Of a DNA stretch of 64,000 nucleotides, positions 11,220-25,769 are shown one piece after another. Source of the DNA: Haliclystus octoradiatus (taxonomy: Eukaryota; Cnidaria; Staurozoa; Stauromedusae; Haliclystidae). The first letter of the stretch is position 1. Each line of letters opens with the position of its first letter. The notes beneath the pieces were generated by a model. It was given only the letters and a program-made list of their open reading frames with translations, was not told the origin of the DNA and made no database searches. The DNA lies in assembly GCA_916610825.1 (NCBI GenBank), contig OU744448.1:8356650-8420649 (forward strand), written 5' to 3'. The translations under genes and the position numbers were made by a program.

Positions 11220-11505
11220 TAAAAAAAAAGTAAATCGATCACAAATCCATCATATACACAAAATCATAATTATACTAGACATAAACCTGAACTATTAATA
11301 GATCAGCAATATGCTGACGATATCAGCTGTATTGCAAGTAATGAGACAGAAAGTATCAGATATATTAAAAAAGCGTAATCTGCAAGTTAAATAGCAATGA
11401 GACTGAACAGTACGAGATTAAAAAGGAAAATTGCGGCAATGAGTGGAAAAATGTAAATACCTAGGTAGCATGCTGAACACAGAAAAAGACATAAACACGT
11501 TAAAC
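11220..11505 (+). mobile_element. Reverse transcriptase fragment with YADD motif
   Basis: Interrupted reading frames give QQYADDISCIASNETESI and later KYLGSMLNTEKDI, the catalytic YADD box and the KYLGS block of LINE reverse transcriptases. The order and spacing fit one decayed element. It abuts the gypsy fragment that follows. Confidence 0.6.
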
Positions 11506-11507
11506 GT

Positions 11508-11780
11508 TTGGGTGAACTAAAGATAGGAGAATTTGTGCGGGTCCAAAATCCAATTAACAACAGATGGGAGAAGTTGGCAGAAGTCCTCTCAAGCGACCCA
11601 AGAAGGCGAAGCTATCATCTCAAATTTGAATGTAGAAGAATGTACAGGCGCAGCCGCAAATTCCTGAGACGGTATTATCAACCAACAACACCTGAAGAAG
11701 ACGGTCAGCCAACAACATCAGAAGAAGATGATCTACCTTCTATAAAATCAACAAAAAATAATTTATATATATACAATTAA
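11508..11780 (+). mobile_element. Ty3/gypsy pol C-terminal fragment
   Basis: The peptide IGEFVRVQNPINNRWEKLAE, followed by RRSYHLKF and SRKFLRRYY, matches the region after integrase in Ty3/gypsy polyproteins (GDLVRVQ.P...RWDK...RNR.FLR). No LTR or integrase core is attached. Confidence 0.65.
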
Positions 11781-11935
11781 TATACACAATTCTTATAAAT
11801 TTGAAGTAGTTATGGTAGTATTCACATGATTGGAATGCAAATGACAACTCAAAGCAGCATGGGATATCATGACATCATGACTATAAATAGAGATATAGAT
11901 AGGGTCCTACAGAAACGATGATGGTGACCATGAGC

Positions 11936-12062
11936 ATGACGGTGACTGGCTACGGTAACCGTGACTGGCTACGGAAACGGGGACAGGCTACGGAAACAGT
12001 GACCTGGCTCAGTGACTGACTACAGAAACGGTGACCCAGCTTGGTGACTGGTGACAGTTACC
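11936..12062. repeat. Degenerate ~20-base tandem repeat
   Basis: About six imperfect copies of a GACTGGCTACGGAAACGGT-like unit lie in a row. The tract is richer in G and C than its surroundings and has no open frame of interest. Confidence 0.7.
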
Positions 12063-12473
12063 AGACTTCTGATTTTTATGGTGACCTACCACATAAGTTT
12101 ATAGAAAACCAAAAACCCGTTATTCTTGATCTATTAGTATAGGACATATTATGGTATGAACGGTGACTAAAGTCAAAATATCTTTTTGCAATTTTCATGT
12201 ACACTGGTATTAACTACTAACTTTTACTAACGCTGATTAAATTTACAAAGATCATGCAAAGATTTGTTAAATCTACATTAGAAAGGCTCTGATAGGGGGC
12301 CATCCATCAAGTAGATTTGGATGTAAGCGTATTTATTGAAATTTCGCCCAAAATTGTAGGGTAAAAAAAAAGAAAAATCTACAATATAAGAGTTGAAATC
12401 GAATTGGTGAATGCATTGAATTAAGTATAATATTTGGTATTTGTTGGCAAATGATCACTTATATTAAGCAATG

Positions 12474-12572
12474 GCACACAGTCTCCTATGAGCTATTGAT
12501 ATTTGGCACACAAGAGTCACTTCAGGAGAAAACTTAGAAAGCCAAATATCAATAGCTGGTAGGAAACTGTGC
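12474..12572. repeat. Hairpin with ~32-base arms
   Basis: The left arm (12474-12507) contains AGCTATTGATATTTGGC and the right arm (12541-12572) contains GCCAAATATCAATAGCT. The arms extend through TCCTA(T/C) and CACAGT words with a few mismatches. It is probably a small foldback MITE upstream of the LINE. Confidence 0.7.
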
Positions 12573-12715
12573 AACAGTTGCTTTGTATTATAACTAGCAC
12601 AACTTTACAAGCATTTACATGGTTTTCTTGCTCATGAAATGTCAGTTTGATCGAATCATTTTCGGTATAATAAAAATAAGTTTAACATAATAAAAGTATA
12701 AATTGATTTTTTTTC

Positions 12716-16059
<3,344 letters not shown>

Positions 16060-17482
16060 AGAACAATTCAACAAACCATCTGGTAATATATATTGTACTT
16101 TTGTGGATTTTCAAAAGGCTTTCGATAATGTTTCAAGGTGCCGTCTGATTGAGAAGTTGCAGACCCAGTTCTCGATCCGAGGAAAGATATTGGCCCTTAT
16201 AGCAAGTCTTTTACAGCAAAACAAGATACGAATCGATGACGGTGTGCAGCTCTCTGACATCATCATCCAAAGACATGGAGTAATTCAAGGCGATAGTCTG
16301 TCACCTTCACTTTTCATTTTATTTATTGCCGACCTGGCTGATGTGTTTCGAAATATTTCTAATCTTAAATTTCTGTTCTATGCTGATGATTTGGCTCTTT
16401 ATTCTACATCTCCTGTGTCAATTCAGAATGCACTAGATGCTCTGTCTTCTTGGTCAAATACGAACAGTCTCTCAGTCAACCTAGACAAAACCAAAATTAT
16501 TAAGTTCAGAAAAGGTGGCCGGTTGAAGTCTGATGACAAATTTATTTACAGAAACGAGGAGATAGAAATAGTTAAAAGTTACACTTACCTTGGCATTGTT
16601 CTACAAACTTCATTGGTATTCACTCAACATATCACAGACAAAAAATATAAATTGTTAGCAACCATTGGCCTCATTAAATATCTACAGCTTGTATCCGTTT
16701 CGACAGCTATTAAAATATTTGACATGAAAATTAAACCTTCTATCACATATGGCCTAAATTTAATTTCACCATATTTATCATTATCAAACGTATTAGAGCT
16801 AGACAAGATAAAAGCAAACTTTTTAAAGCGTGTTCTTGGTATTCCGCCACGTTCATCAAATACTCTGTGCTTTATGATGGCTGGCACATCAACATTATTT
16901 GATGAAGTCAAAACTAACTTCCCCTTCCAACAAAAAGTAATTCAAGATCATGCTGCACATATACTAGAAAAGGCAAACAAATTAGAACAGTCTGGCTTTC
17001 TAATGGCGCCTGCATTTTTATCAGAAGGGTGGAAATCATGTCAGCAACCAAATAGAAACTTTATTACACGTCTTTCTGTTCATGGTTTCCATCACCTCAT
17101 CTGTATCAATGAAAAATTTCACAATCCATCAACACAATGTACCTGTAAACAATGTGGCATGGAAGCAAATGATAGATATCACATCATCAAATGTAAAATG
17201 ATCAAATCATACATGCAATTTGTAAAATTGAAAGATTCTTGAAAAATTGATAAAAAAACAATAATAATAAATGAATAAGAAAAAAATAATAATAAATAAA
17301 TAAATAAATAAATAAAAATAAAAATAATGATTAATAATAATAATAATGCTAATTGATCGCTGATCAACACATATCAAATATTATACTAAATTTGCTATAT
17401 TAACCAATTATATTTTAACTTTTATACTGTACTTATCTTAAATTTTGACTACCCTGCATTAGGGTGAAATAAATACGTTTAC
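16060..17482 (+). mobile_element. 5'-truncated LINE, reverse transcriptase to 3' end
   Basis: The open frame 16103-17242 starts within the reverse transcriptase: FVDFQKAFDNVSRCRLIEK, GVIQGDSLSPSLFILFI and the catalytic FYADDLALYS. It goes on through KSYTYLGIVL to a C-terminal Cys/His motif (CTCKQCGMEANDRYHIIKC) of the kind found in I/L1-type LINEs. The frame is intact for 379 codons, so this copy is young. It is a different family from the CR1-like element. The 3' end (GGGTGAAATAAATACGTTTAC) continues directly into (ATCT)n, and the 5' end begins directly out of (ATCT)n. Confidence 0.88.
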
Positions 17483-18091
<609 letters not shown>

Positions 18092-18220
18092 GTATACATA
18101 TATTAATATATATTAATTGATATTTGTTGATCACTTGTAGGAGTTGAATAAATTGAGGAATCGTTTAATTTTACAAATCCTATGAATGATGATATCAATT
18201 CACATTAATTGGGTGATTTA

Positions 18221-18421
18221 TCATAAGCTACGATGCACCATTGTTTGCAAATGCATTTGTGTAGATGGTTCATGAAATTTCTCATTGACTCGGATGAGAT
18301 CGTGAAACCATGAACAGAAAAACGTGTGACAGGATTTCCACCTGTTCGGACGAAAACCCCTGTTTATAACAATATTGTAGTAGTTTTGTGTAATCTCGTT
18401 TAAGTAGCTAGTTAGCGTCAT
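18221..18421 (-). mobile_element. Fragment of the same LINE family, opposite strand
   Basis: The minus-strand peptide contains RWKSCHTFFCSWFHDLIRVN followed by EKFHEPSTQ, parallel to GWKSC...HGFHHLICINEKFHNPSTQ in the LINE at 16060-17482. It is short and decayed. Confidence 0.7.
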
Positions 18422-18519
18422 TTTTATGTGATCAGATATAGTATGGCTAATAATTAGCCTTGTACATGTATAACTTAATGTAATTTGTACTTAAATAGTT
18501 AATATGCGGACGGAATTAT

Positions 18520-18726
18520 TGCGTTGGCATGTTCCCCAATGAAAAATGTAGCTGTCCCTCAACAGCAACTTGCTATCACATTATTTCATGTAGGACGGTT
18601 TTGGGGATTCCAACAAGTGTTTCCAAAGAAAAAATAATGTTTGCCGGATGGACAAAAACTCTAGACCACGTCCCTATAAACGATCAGGTTAGAAAAACTT
18701 TGCTTTTCATTGTGATGTACAATTAA
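18520..18726 (+). mobile_element. LINE C-terminal Cys/His fragment
   Basis: The peptide NEKCSCPSTATCYHIISCR aligns with the CTCKQC...RYHIIKC motif of the neighbouring LINE family; the following residues through DQVRKTLLF continue an open frame to a stop. It represents another truncated relative. Confidence 0.55.
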
Positions 18727-18916
18727 TTATAATTGAGAAGATACTCTAGAATTAATGATCCTCCATTTTGATCATTTCATTTTAAAGGAACGAAACCAGG
18801 AAACAAATTAGAGAAAGACAAAAGATGAATAATGAAGATGAATTTGCCGATGCATCATGTAAATTAAGCTATTACTATGTGTATGAATGGAGACTATCAT
18901 TTGAACTTTTTCTATA

Positions 18917-21710
18917 GGGAGTCCCAAAGATGTTATCCCCGACATATCAAGATCAATATCTGAGAAAGATCCTATTAATTCCTCAGTCGACCTGAATTCA
19001 TCATCAATTAAAAATAAACCACCAGAAAAGATTTTTTATTCATTGCATCCCTCAAGACCATTCCCAGGATATTATCAATCTTTCTGAATCGCCTGGAAAG
19101 AGTAATGGTGTAGGTCTGATTGAAGTGGATCTCGATGGTATGGATTTTCCATCTGATTATTCACAGTACTCTGATATGGAGTATAGCCAATCACCGACAA
19201 TGTATGGTAGTGCTGCTACCGTTCATGGTTCATCAATTAATAAAAGGTATGATAATGAATTTTACATGTAGTGTATGCATTTGTTTCTGAAATAAATTCA
19301 AATGTAGCTTTTGGCAAACTTTCCTATGCATTCGGTAACTTAGTACACATTACGTAATCTTGAAAGGGCATCAATTCTGACTCACGTGTCATGTGGCGTT
19401 TATCCGAAAATTTATATCTGTAGTATCTGTATTCTGTAATTCGACAGTTTTTGCGGTCATATTTTTGAACTTATACAATCTTTCTATTATAGACCCTATG
19501 TTTACACTTGAATATTCCTTGCATATTTGCTCGATAAATTTTATATCTACTATAGTAGACTACACTAGAAATTTGAAGTTTGACTCATATTGCGATCGCA
19601 TCGGGAGTTAACAGCATGTATATAATGTAATAATCTATAGATTGTCTATTAATTCCTTTCGTGGGAAGCCTGCGACTAATATTATGACTTTGATATTACT
19701 CCGCAGTCGTCAAGAATAACCTCGGTTCAATTGGAACGATCTTCTTCAATCTTTAAAATGACGATTCCCCCTCGTTTGCAGCAAAGTTCTACAACCCTCT
19801 TTATCCAGTTTGCTGCAAGACGAGAATAAAGCTGACATTAAAGTAGTACGAATGAGGACAGGACAAATTGTTCTGTTTGCTTGCAAGAACCGTCTAATTG
19901 ATTGCCCTGTGGTAGAGATTTACTTTTTCCACCAGAATACGGATTTGGAGAAAGAGCTCAATTTCTGGGCATTATGTGCATTCAAACTCAACTCAAAAAG
20001 GCAAAAACAAAGGTATACATATATATAATTACATATACAATATAATATAATATGATAAAAGGAGTCAAGACTATACACATTCATAATACATTCAAAATAA
20101 TAAGATATATATATATACATAAACATCGTAATTGTTTACTATGACAGAGTGAATTTTATAGCAGATAATATACCGTAACAGACCATGTATTACAGAATAT
20201 TGCATATTGCTTCACAAAGCGCTCCCGACAATGGTGATTCCCTGGCTGCTGTTATGTTATACTTGATGTTAGATAATCCATTGGTAAATGTATCAAGTAT
20301 TGGAGTGGATGATGCTCTTCTTGATAGACATCTTTCTAACTTGATCAAAGATTCTGACTGTTTGGTGAAATATTCTGGGACTAAGAAATTGTAGGGCGCT
20401 AATTAGACGTGCCTTAGAATGTCTGCTAGTATTTTCTGAGCTATTGTTTACTAATTTTCGTTTGGAAACTTTACAGGCAAAATGGAAAGGAAGCATCACC
20501 AGCCAAATTCAAAATATATATTGTTTTTGTCGCTCACCGTTCCTGGATGGTTCTACAGGAAAGCTCATCGGTTGCGACAATATGATATGCTGTTCCAAAT
20601 GTAAAAACTGGTTCCACTACAATTGTGCTTTTGCATCAAAAATTGCAATATCAAAAGAGGCTAGCGTCTGGACTGCTCGTTGTGTCGCATTCCAATTGCT
20701 CTTGAATGGGGTGGATAAAGGATTCTCTGCTGACTAAAATAGCTGAATCACGTGGTATGCCTAAATTAGATAATTTCATGGTATATCCAATGAAGTGATT
20801 TTGATTTGTTCTTAACTGTCTGGGTATGATAATGAACTAGAGTCTAGCCTTGGAGGAGATACTCCCGTTTCAGGCACTTTCCTACTTTCATGTGATTGTA
20901 TCACGCATATATCAAGACTGAAACTCTCAGTTGTAGTTTTTACGGTATACTTGGCAATATTCCCGTCAATATTTGACTTCTTTAACTCTGCATGCTTGCA
21001 TGTATTTGTTTGTAAATGTGAAGCTTATATGACCCTCATGATAAGCAAGCGCTTACGGGTGACTTATCAGTTATCATGTAGTTAACTGAAAAACGGAATG
21101 TAATTTTTCAAAGTCTTTGAAAAGCCATCAAAAATGTATTCAATAAAGTTTTGATGTATCAATTTTTTTGAAGGCATGACGAAAGTAGCTGGTACGTTCA
21201 ATTTCTGGGGAACAGAGAATGGCATGTTTCTTGATTTGTTGAGAGATATATATGGCCTGGAGTTGACATTCGTTTGCTCGTCAGGTACCTGCAACACCAT
21301 GTCAGAAAGAAAACATTTTGAGTTTACTTTGCCAAATCCTGCACCAATTACCTCCGAAGGTGTAACGTATCAACTCCGTAAAAGAAGACCAGGTTATTGT
21401 ACGTGTGGCCGCCACAACAAATTATTGAAAGCCTGTTTTATCAACGAAGAGCCATGGATAATGCTGTTTTGCATTGACTCCAATGACTGCATTTCGTCCT
21501 TGAAAGTCCCAAACGAAGTTCGAGCATATAGTAAAACATTCATGCTACGGTTAGTTTCATTTAATGGTAAAAACATTTTTGTGGAGTAATGTTTAACGAA
21601 AGGAAAAAATGGCTTTATGATGGAATGAAAAAACCAGCTATCTTGCAGCTGCTGCTCGAAAACTCTGACTTTTTCGAGAACAAGCAATCGGATTATGCTG
21701 TTTACTTTTT
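18917..21710 (+). pseudogene. Decayed transposon-type gene with PHD-like finger
   Basis: Several broken plus-strand frames appear in order: 18917-19250 (acidic, SDYSQYSDMEYSQ), about 19790-20030 (LQDENKADIKVVRMRTGQIV), 20185-20394 (GDSLAAVMLYLMLDNPLV), 20444-20737 with a PHD-like finger (YCFCRSP, then MICCSKCKNWFHYNC), and 21176-21589 (FWGTENGMFLDLLRDIYGLE, later RPGYCTCGR and KACFINEEPWIMLF). Such proteins, mixing PHD fingers with other modules, are common in invertebrate DNA transposons. I cannot name the superfamily and see no terminal repeats. Stops and frame changes separate the pieces, so it is not functional. A host gene with unusual splicing is the alternative, but I could not join the pieces by splice sites. 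Confidence 0.55.
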
Positions 21711-22084
21711 AAAATGTTGACATTACTGATATTGCTTTGATTTTTTAAACATTATACATTGATTTTAATTTTAACTAACTTTTTCAAGTAATGTGAACTG
21801 AAGATAGATAGATATATGTATATATATATATATTCTTCTGTAAAACATGTCATTCAAATTATCATGAAGCGTACGCATTTATACATTTTTTCTGTGCTTA
21901 TATCATTATTCAAGAGCTTCAACCTTTTGAAAAATTAGAATAAAATATCCTTATAGAATAGTAAATAGAGACCTTCCAAGGCTTTTTTTTCATTAGAGAA
22001 TTCATTCATAAATATGTTCAAACAATTAACTACAATTTGTGACAAAGTTATTTCTACAACTCCACGCAGTGTCACATTAATGAC

Positions 22085-22450
22085 TAATGTAATGTAGACG
22101 GTGTCGCCCTACCGAAGGCACCCGTACCACTCCTCTATTTCTAGATGAGTGGCTTTTTTCGTTGAGAGCAATGATTTTAAGCACTCTTTGTTGATCTCAG
22201 CCGCGACACTGCAGATCAATTTCAACAGATTTCATGGCAGATAAGTCTTGATTGTCAATGCGCAACGATGCGCCGCAGCTACTCACAATGCAATTCCCTC
22301 TGGACCATTCCATCCGCCATCCTCAGATGGTACTCATTTGATGTTTCAGATAAAGTCAAGGCTGAGTTGACCTTAGGGGGATTTGAACCACAGTCGATCA
22401 GATATGATCCGATCTGAAGTTCGGTTGCTCTGCCATCTGAGCTAATCATC
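22085..22450 (-). mobile_element. tRNA-derived SINE, copy 2
   Basis: It is about 90% identical by eye to copy 1, in the same orientation. It has a perfect 10-base target duplication CATTAATGAC (22075-22084 and 22451-22460). The 3' tail reads ACATTACATTA on the minus strand. The B box is GGTTCAAATCC. Confidence 0.93.
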
Positions 22451-23088
22451 CATTAATGACTGAAAATGGGCAAGATCTAACACGGGCCCGATCTCATGTT
22501 AGAACTGTGACAGACTTTCAGAACTGACATCATCTGATGACTATTATGACTTTGTCTGGCCGAATTGTTAAACAACAATGCGATTCAATCCATCTGATAA
22601 GAACACACATTAATTAAAATTGATAGAAGGAAATTATTATATTAGCAAACCATTTTTTATTGATTCATATAATTTATATTACCGGTACTAACTTAACTTT
22701 ATTAAATATATCTTTTCAATAAAATTATCTATTTGCCTATTAATAATGGCCGCATTGGATTCAGTTGTGAACGGTTTAATTATGGATATAAATTGGCATT
22801 TGACAAATATTTTGCTGGCTAAAAGATGTATTATCTAATAAACAGCAGTAAAAACCGAAAGCTTCTTGTGGATTACTAATTCGCAGAAGATTGGAATTAA
22901 TATCGCAATTGATAGATGAATATAAATTAAATATCTCTGTTGAAATTGTACATTCTGAAATAATATCACTGACAAGTTAAACCTTGTGCCAGTGTCATGG
23001 TTATGTAAGGAGGAGCACTGTGCTGCTATTGTTATCAATACCAAAAGTTCAAGTAATGCAAAAGTAGTTAAGAAAAAGCAAGTGTACA

Positions 23089-23388
23089 ATGTTCATGCTC
23101 TTACAGTTACACGGTGGAAGAGATGTTATTGAACAGGTGTTACTGGAAGATATGAATCATTTATATGCACCAAGAAAATTAATTAAAGATGTATTATTAA
23201 ATTGTGATAGTTATAAATCTATTGATCCACATATTAAAGAAGGTCATTTATCTGTAAATCATAACTGGAATAGATTAAGTATTGATGTAACCAAATATAA
23301 TAAAGAAAAACGTCTTACTATTATTGATTCTGATTCTTCTGACCATTCCCCTGCGAAAACAGTTCAGGAGTTCATGAACTGTCTGTGA
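23089..23388 (+). other. Unassigned open frame running into a MITE
   Basis: About 85 codons (LLEDMNHLYAPRKLIKDVLL) stay open and then continue into the MITE at 23348. I recognise no domain. Its neighbours downstream are copia-like, so it may be the remnant of a retroelement gag; this is inference from position only. Confidence 0.25.
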
Positions 23389-23434
23389 GGGTTCATGAAC
23401 TGTTCATGAACTCCTGAGCTGTTTTTCGCAGGGG
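23348..23434. mobile_element. CCCCTGCG-ended palindromic MITE, 87 bases
   Basis: CCCCTGCGAAAACAGTTCAG at left mirrors the right end GAGCTGTTTTTCGCAGGGG. The interior consists of GTTCATGAAC palindromes. The copy at 9621-9749 is longer and more diverged. Confidence 0.85.
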
Positions 23435-23589
23435 TTATTGCGCCACGCAAGATATTGCTTGACAATTCTACAACGTTCAAGTCACGCTTGTTTGCAGTCT
23501 TTGCAAAAACCGGAATATAAAAATAGAGCCTAAAAACTTTCTAAAAACTGAATGAATGAAAAGCTATGTAAAATATTGTTTGATACCAG

Positions 23590-24075
23590 TTCATGTACAA
23601 TATCAAAGGACAATACTATAGTAGCTAATGGTATTCAAAATAATGGATTATACTATCTACTTTGTAGACAAGATACAATTGGAAAGACAAAACTGCATTA
23701 ATTGGTAAGGAAGGAAATACAGTATAAAAGTAATAACAATAAATTTATTGATAGTCAAATCAATATTTGGCATCGCAGAATTGGGTATTTAACTCAAAAC
23801 GATTTGAAAATGATTCAGAGAAAGAATAGGTTAAAGGACTAACTATTTGATTTAAATCTGAACTTGAATAGATTAAGTGGATTTGAATCTGAAATTTATA
23901 AATATCTTACAATCAGAAAATGTCGTAAATGCTACTAAAGTTAAATTGATGAAGGCAAAGAAAATCGAATTAGTTGGCTTGTGTATGCATTTACTTGAAA
24001 AATACTATTTAGCAGAAAAAAAAATTTCAAAAAATTTTATTGAAAAAATTTTATTGTTCCTTCTGATAAGCATGC
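23590..24075 (+). mobile_element. Ty1/copia fragment (pre-integrase region)
   Basis: Broken frames give GLYYLLCRQ and INIWHRRIGYLTQNDLKMIQ, the gag-pre-integrase signature (WHRRLGHL) of copia elements. The integrase continues out of order at 25040-25215. Confidence 0.65.
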
Positions 24076-24156
24076 GGTTTTCCTGCTAGCCATTCAAACC
24101 TCAGAAACAATATACCGCAACCAACATCAACTGGATATTGCAATGTATCGCCAGAC

Positions 24157-24639
24157 ATGTCGCCAGCAGTCAATCAAAATGCAATTGAATCGGATAACAA
24201 TCAAAATGATAACAATGATGATGTAACATTCACATATCCCAATCATTCTAGCCATTCAATGCCTTCAATACCTAACGGGCTTGAGGAAAGAACCACTCCC
24301 TCAACTACATTATGTCAAGACCTGGTAAAAGATATATATAAATATGGGCTTACTGGAAAGAAGGATGGGGGTTGTAAGTGGCATCACCTAAAAGTATGTT
24401 CTCGTCATTTGAAAAACGGTAGATTCCGCGGTGGTTGTGTACTTAACCACTTGATTGTCCTCATTTTCACATGTTTATCTGTCCTTTCTTGTACAGTTCT
24501 AGAGTGTATTAGGACAATACATGAATTTAAAACATACATCAAGAGTTGCACGCAAACAAGACAATTACCCCGGAAATTATCAATCAAACCTGAACCCTCA
24601 ACAACAACTACCTGTAAATCCGATCACTCTGATGCCTAA
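24157..24639 (+). mobile_element. Retroelement-type CCCH zinc finger frame
   Basis: An open frame of 160 codons includes CQDLVKDIYKYGLTGKKDGG followed by CKWHHLKVCSRHLKNG, a decayed CCCH arrangement seen in retroelement first ORFs of marine invertebrates. The last third is Thr/Ser rich. The origin is inferred from the motif and the surrounding debris. Confidence 0.4.
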
Positions 24640-24748
24640 TAATTCCAAACGTCATCAATGCTAAGCACAGAGTACCTCAACAACTACAGCAGTCTGCTAC
24701 AAACAATAGGCCATCATCACTTAATCAAAGCAATATCATTACTAACAA

Positions 24749-24818
24749 TAGTATAGCATAGTATAGTATAGTATAGTATAGTATAGTATAGCATAGTATA
24801 GTATAGTATAGTATAGTA
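24749..24818. repeat. (AGTAT)n microsatellite
   Basis: About 14 units of AGTAT, with two AGCAT variants, form a 70-base tract. Confidence 0.93.
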
Positions 24819-24824
24819 ACGGAA

Positions 24825-24985
24825 CTGTATGGTGCTATGCTAGTTCGATTGCTATGGGTACATGTTTAGAGATTAATAGACATATCATCAAAGACACATC
24901 ATGGTTACGGAAAGATACTGCTCACATTAATATGGCTGAGTTAGATGCTACTATCAAAGGGTTGAATTTAAGATCATAAATTAAG
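24825..24985 (+). mobile_element. RNase H fragment, BEL/Pao or gypsy type
   Basis: One frame reads WCYASSIAMGTCLEINRHII and then KDTAHINMAELDATIKGLNL, close to the RNase H block (HINVAELDA.LKG.NL) of LTR retrotransposons. No other domain is attached. Confidence 0.55.
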
Positions 24986-25039
24986 GGAATTAAAGTTGAG
25001 TTGGAGATTATTCACAGCAATGTTTGCAGACCGATTCAA

Positions 25040-25215
25040 ATCAAATCTTGAAATTGACAACGTTACTTTATCACCTTTATTGATGATTTGATACGCAAAA
25101 CATTCATATAATCTATTCACAAAAAGGGTGAAGCATTTCAGATTTTTAAATCATTTAGAACAATGGTTGAAAGCGAAACCTGGAAATCTATTAAACTAAT
25201 GAGAACGGACAATGG
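25040..25215 (+). mobile_element. Ty1/copia integrase fragment
   Basis: Frames give FIDDLIRKTFI, then KKGEAFQIFKSF and IKLMRTDNGKEY, the core integrase blocks of copia (FIDDYSRKTW, LRTDNGGEY). Stops interrupt it. Confidence 0.7.
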
Positions 25216-25616
25216 CAAAGAGTAAAGATTTTTGTAAAGAAAAAGTTATAAAGAGACAAATCGAAATGTGGAAATGTGCAAAAGTTGTAGCTTTATTTAA
25301 ATCTGGAAACAAACTCAACCCTTCAAATTACAGACCGATTTCAGTATTACCAACTCTAAGCAAAATTCTAGAAAGAAATATTCATGATCAACTATACAAA
25401 TTTGTAAAATAAATCAACTCATTACATCTAAACAATTTGGATTCAGACCAAGTTTATCGACAACAATCGCATTATCTCAATTTACAGATGAAGTATTGAA
25501 TAATATGGACAATGGACACATAACTGGAGCAATTTTCTTGGATCTTGCTAAGGCTTTTGATACTGTCGATTATCAAATCTTGAGAAGTAAACTTATCAAA
25601 CTCGGAATAACTTGAT
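25216..25616 (+). mobile_element. LINE reverse transcriptase fragment
   Basis: The frame holds VVALFKSGNKLNPSNYRPIS, VLPTLSKILERN, then after a frameshift KQFGFRPSLSTTIAL and GAIFLDLAKAFDTVDYQIL, the fingers and palm of a non-LTR reverse transcriptase. It ends before the catalytic YADD box. It is inserted between copia and gypsy pieces. Confidence 0.75.
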
Positions 25617-25769
25617 AAAGAAGGCAACTAGCTAGTAGTGCCACGTGATTAGGCACGTGTTTTATGTATATTGTTTGAGTGCTAACATAAAGTTACCTCA
25701 GTCAAGGTGTGGCTGAACTATGAATAGTGTGTTATCTGAGTTATATAAATCATATAGTTAAGGACACTC

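Noticed and set aside
16372..16402. YADD motif as a host telomerase or cellular reverse transcriptase
   Set aside because: Surrounding blocks (GVIQGDSLSP, KSYTYLGI and the terminal Cys/His motif) and 5' truncation mark a LINE.
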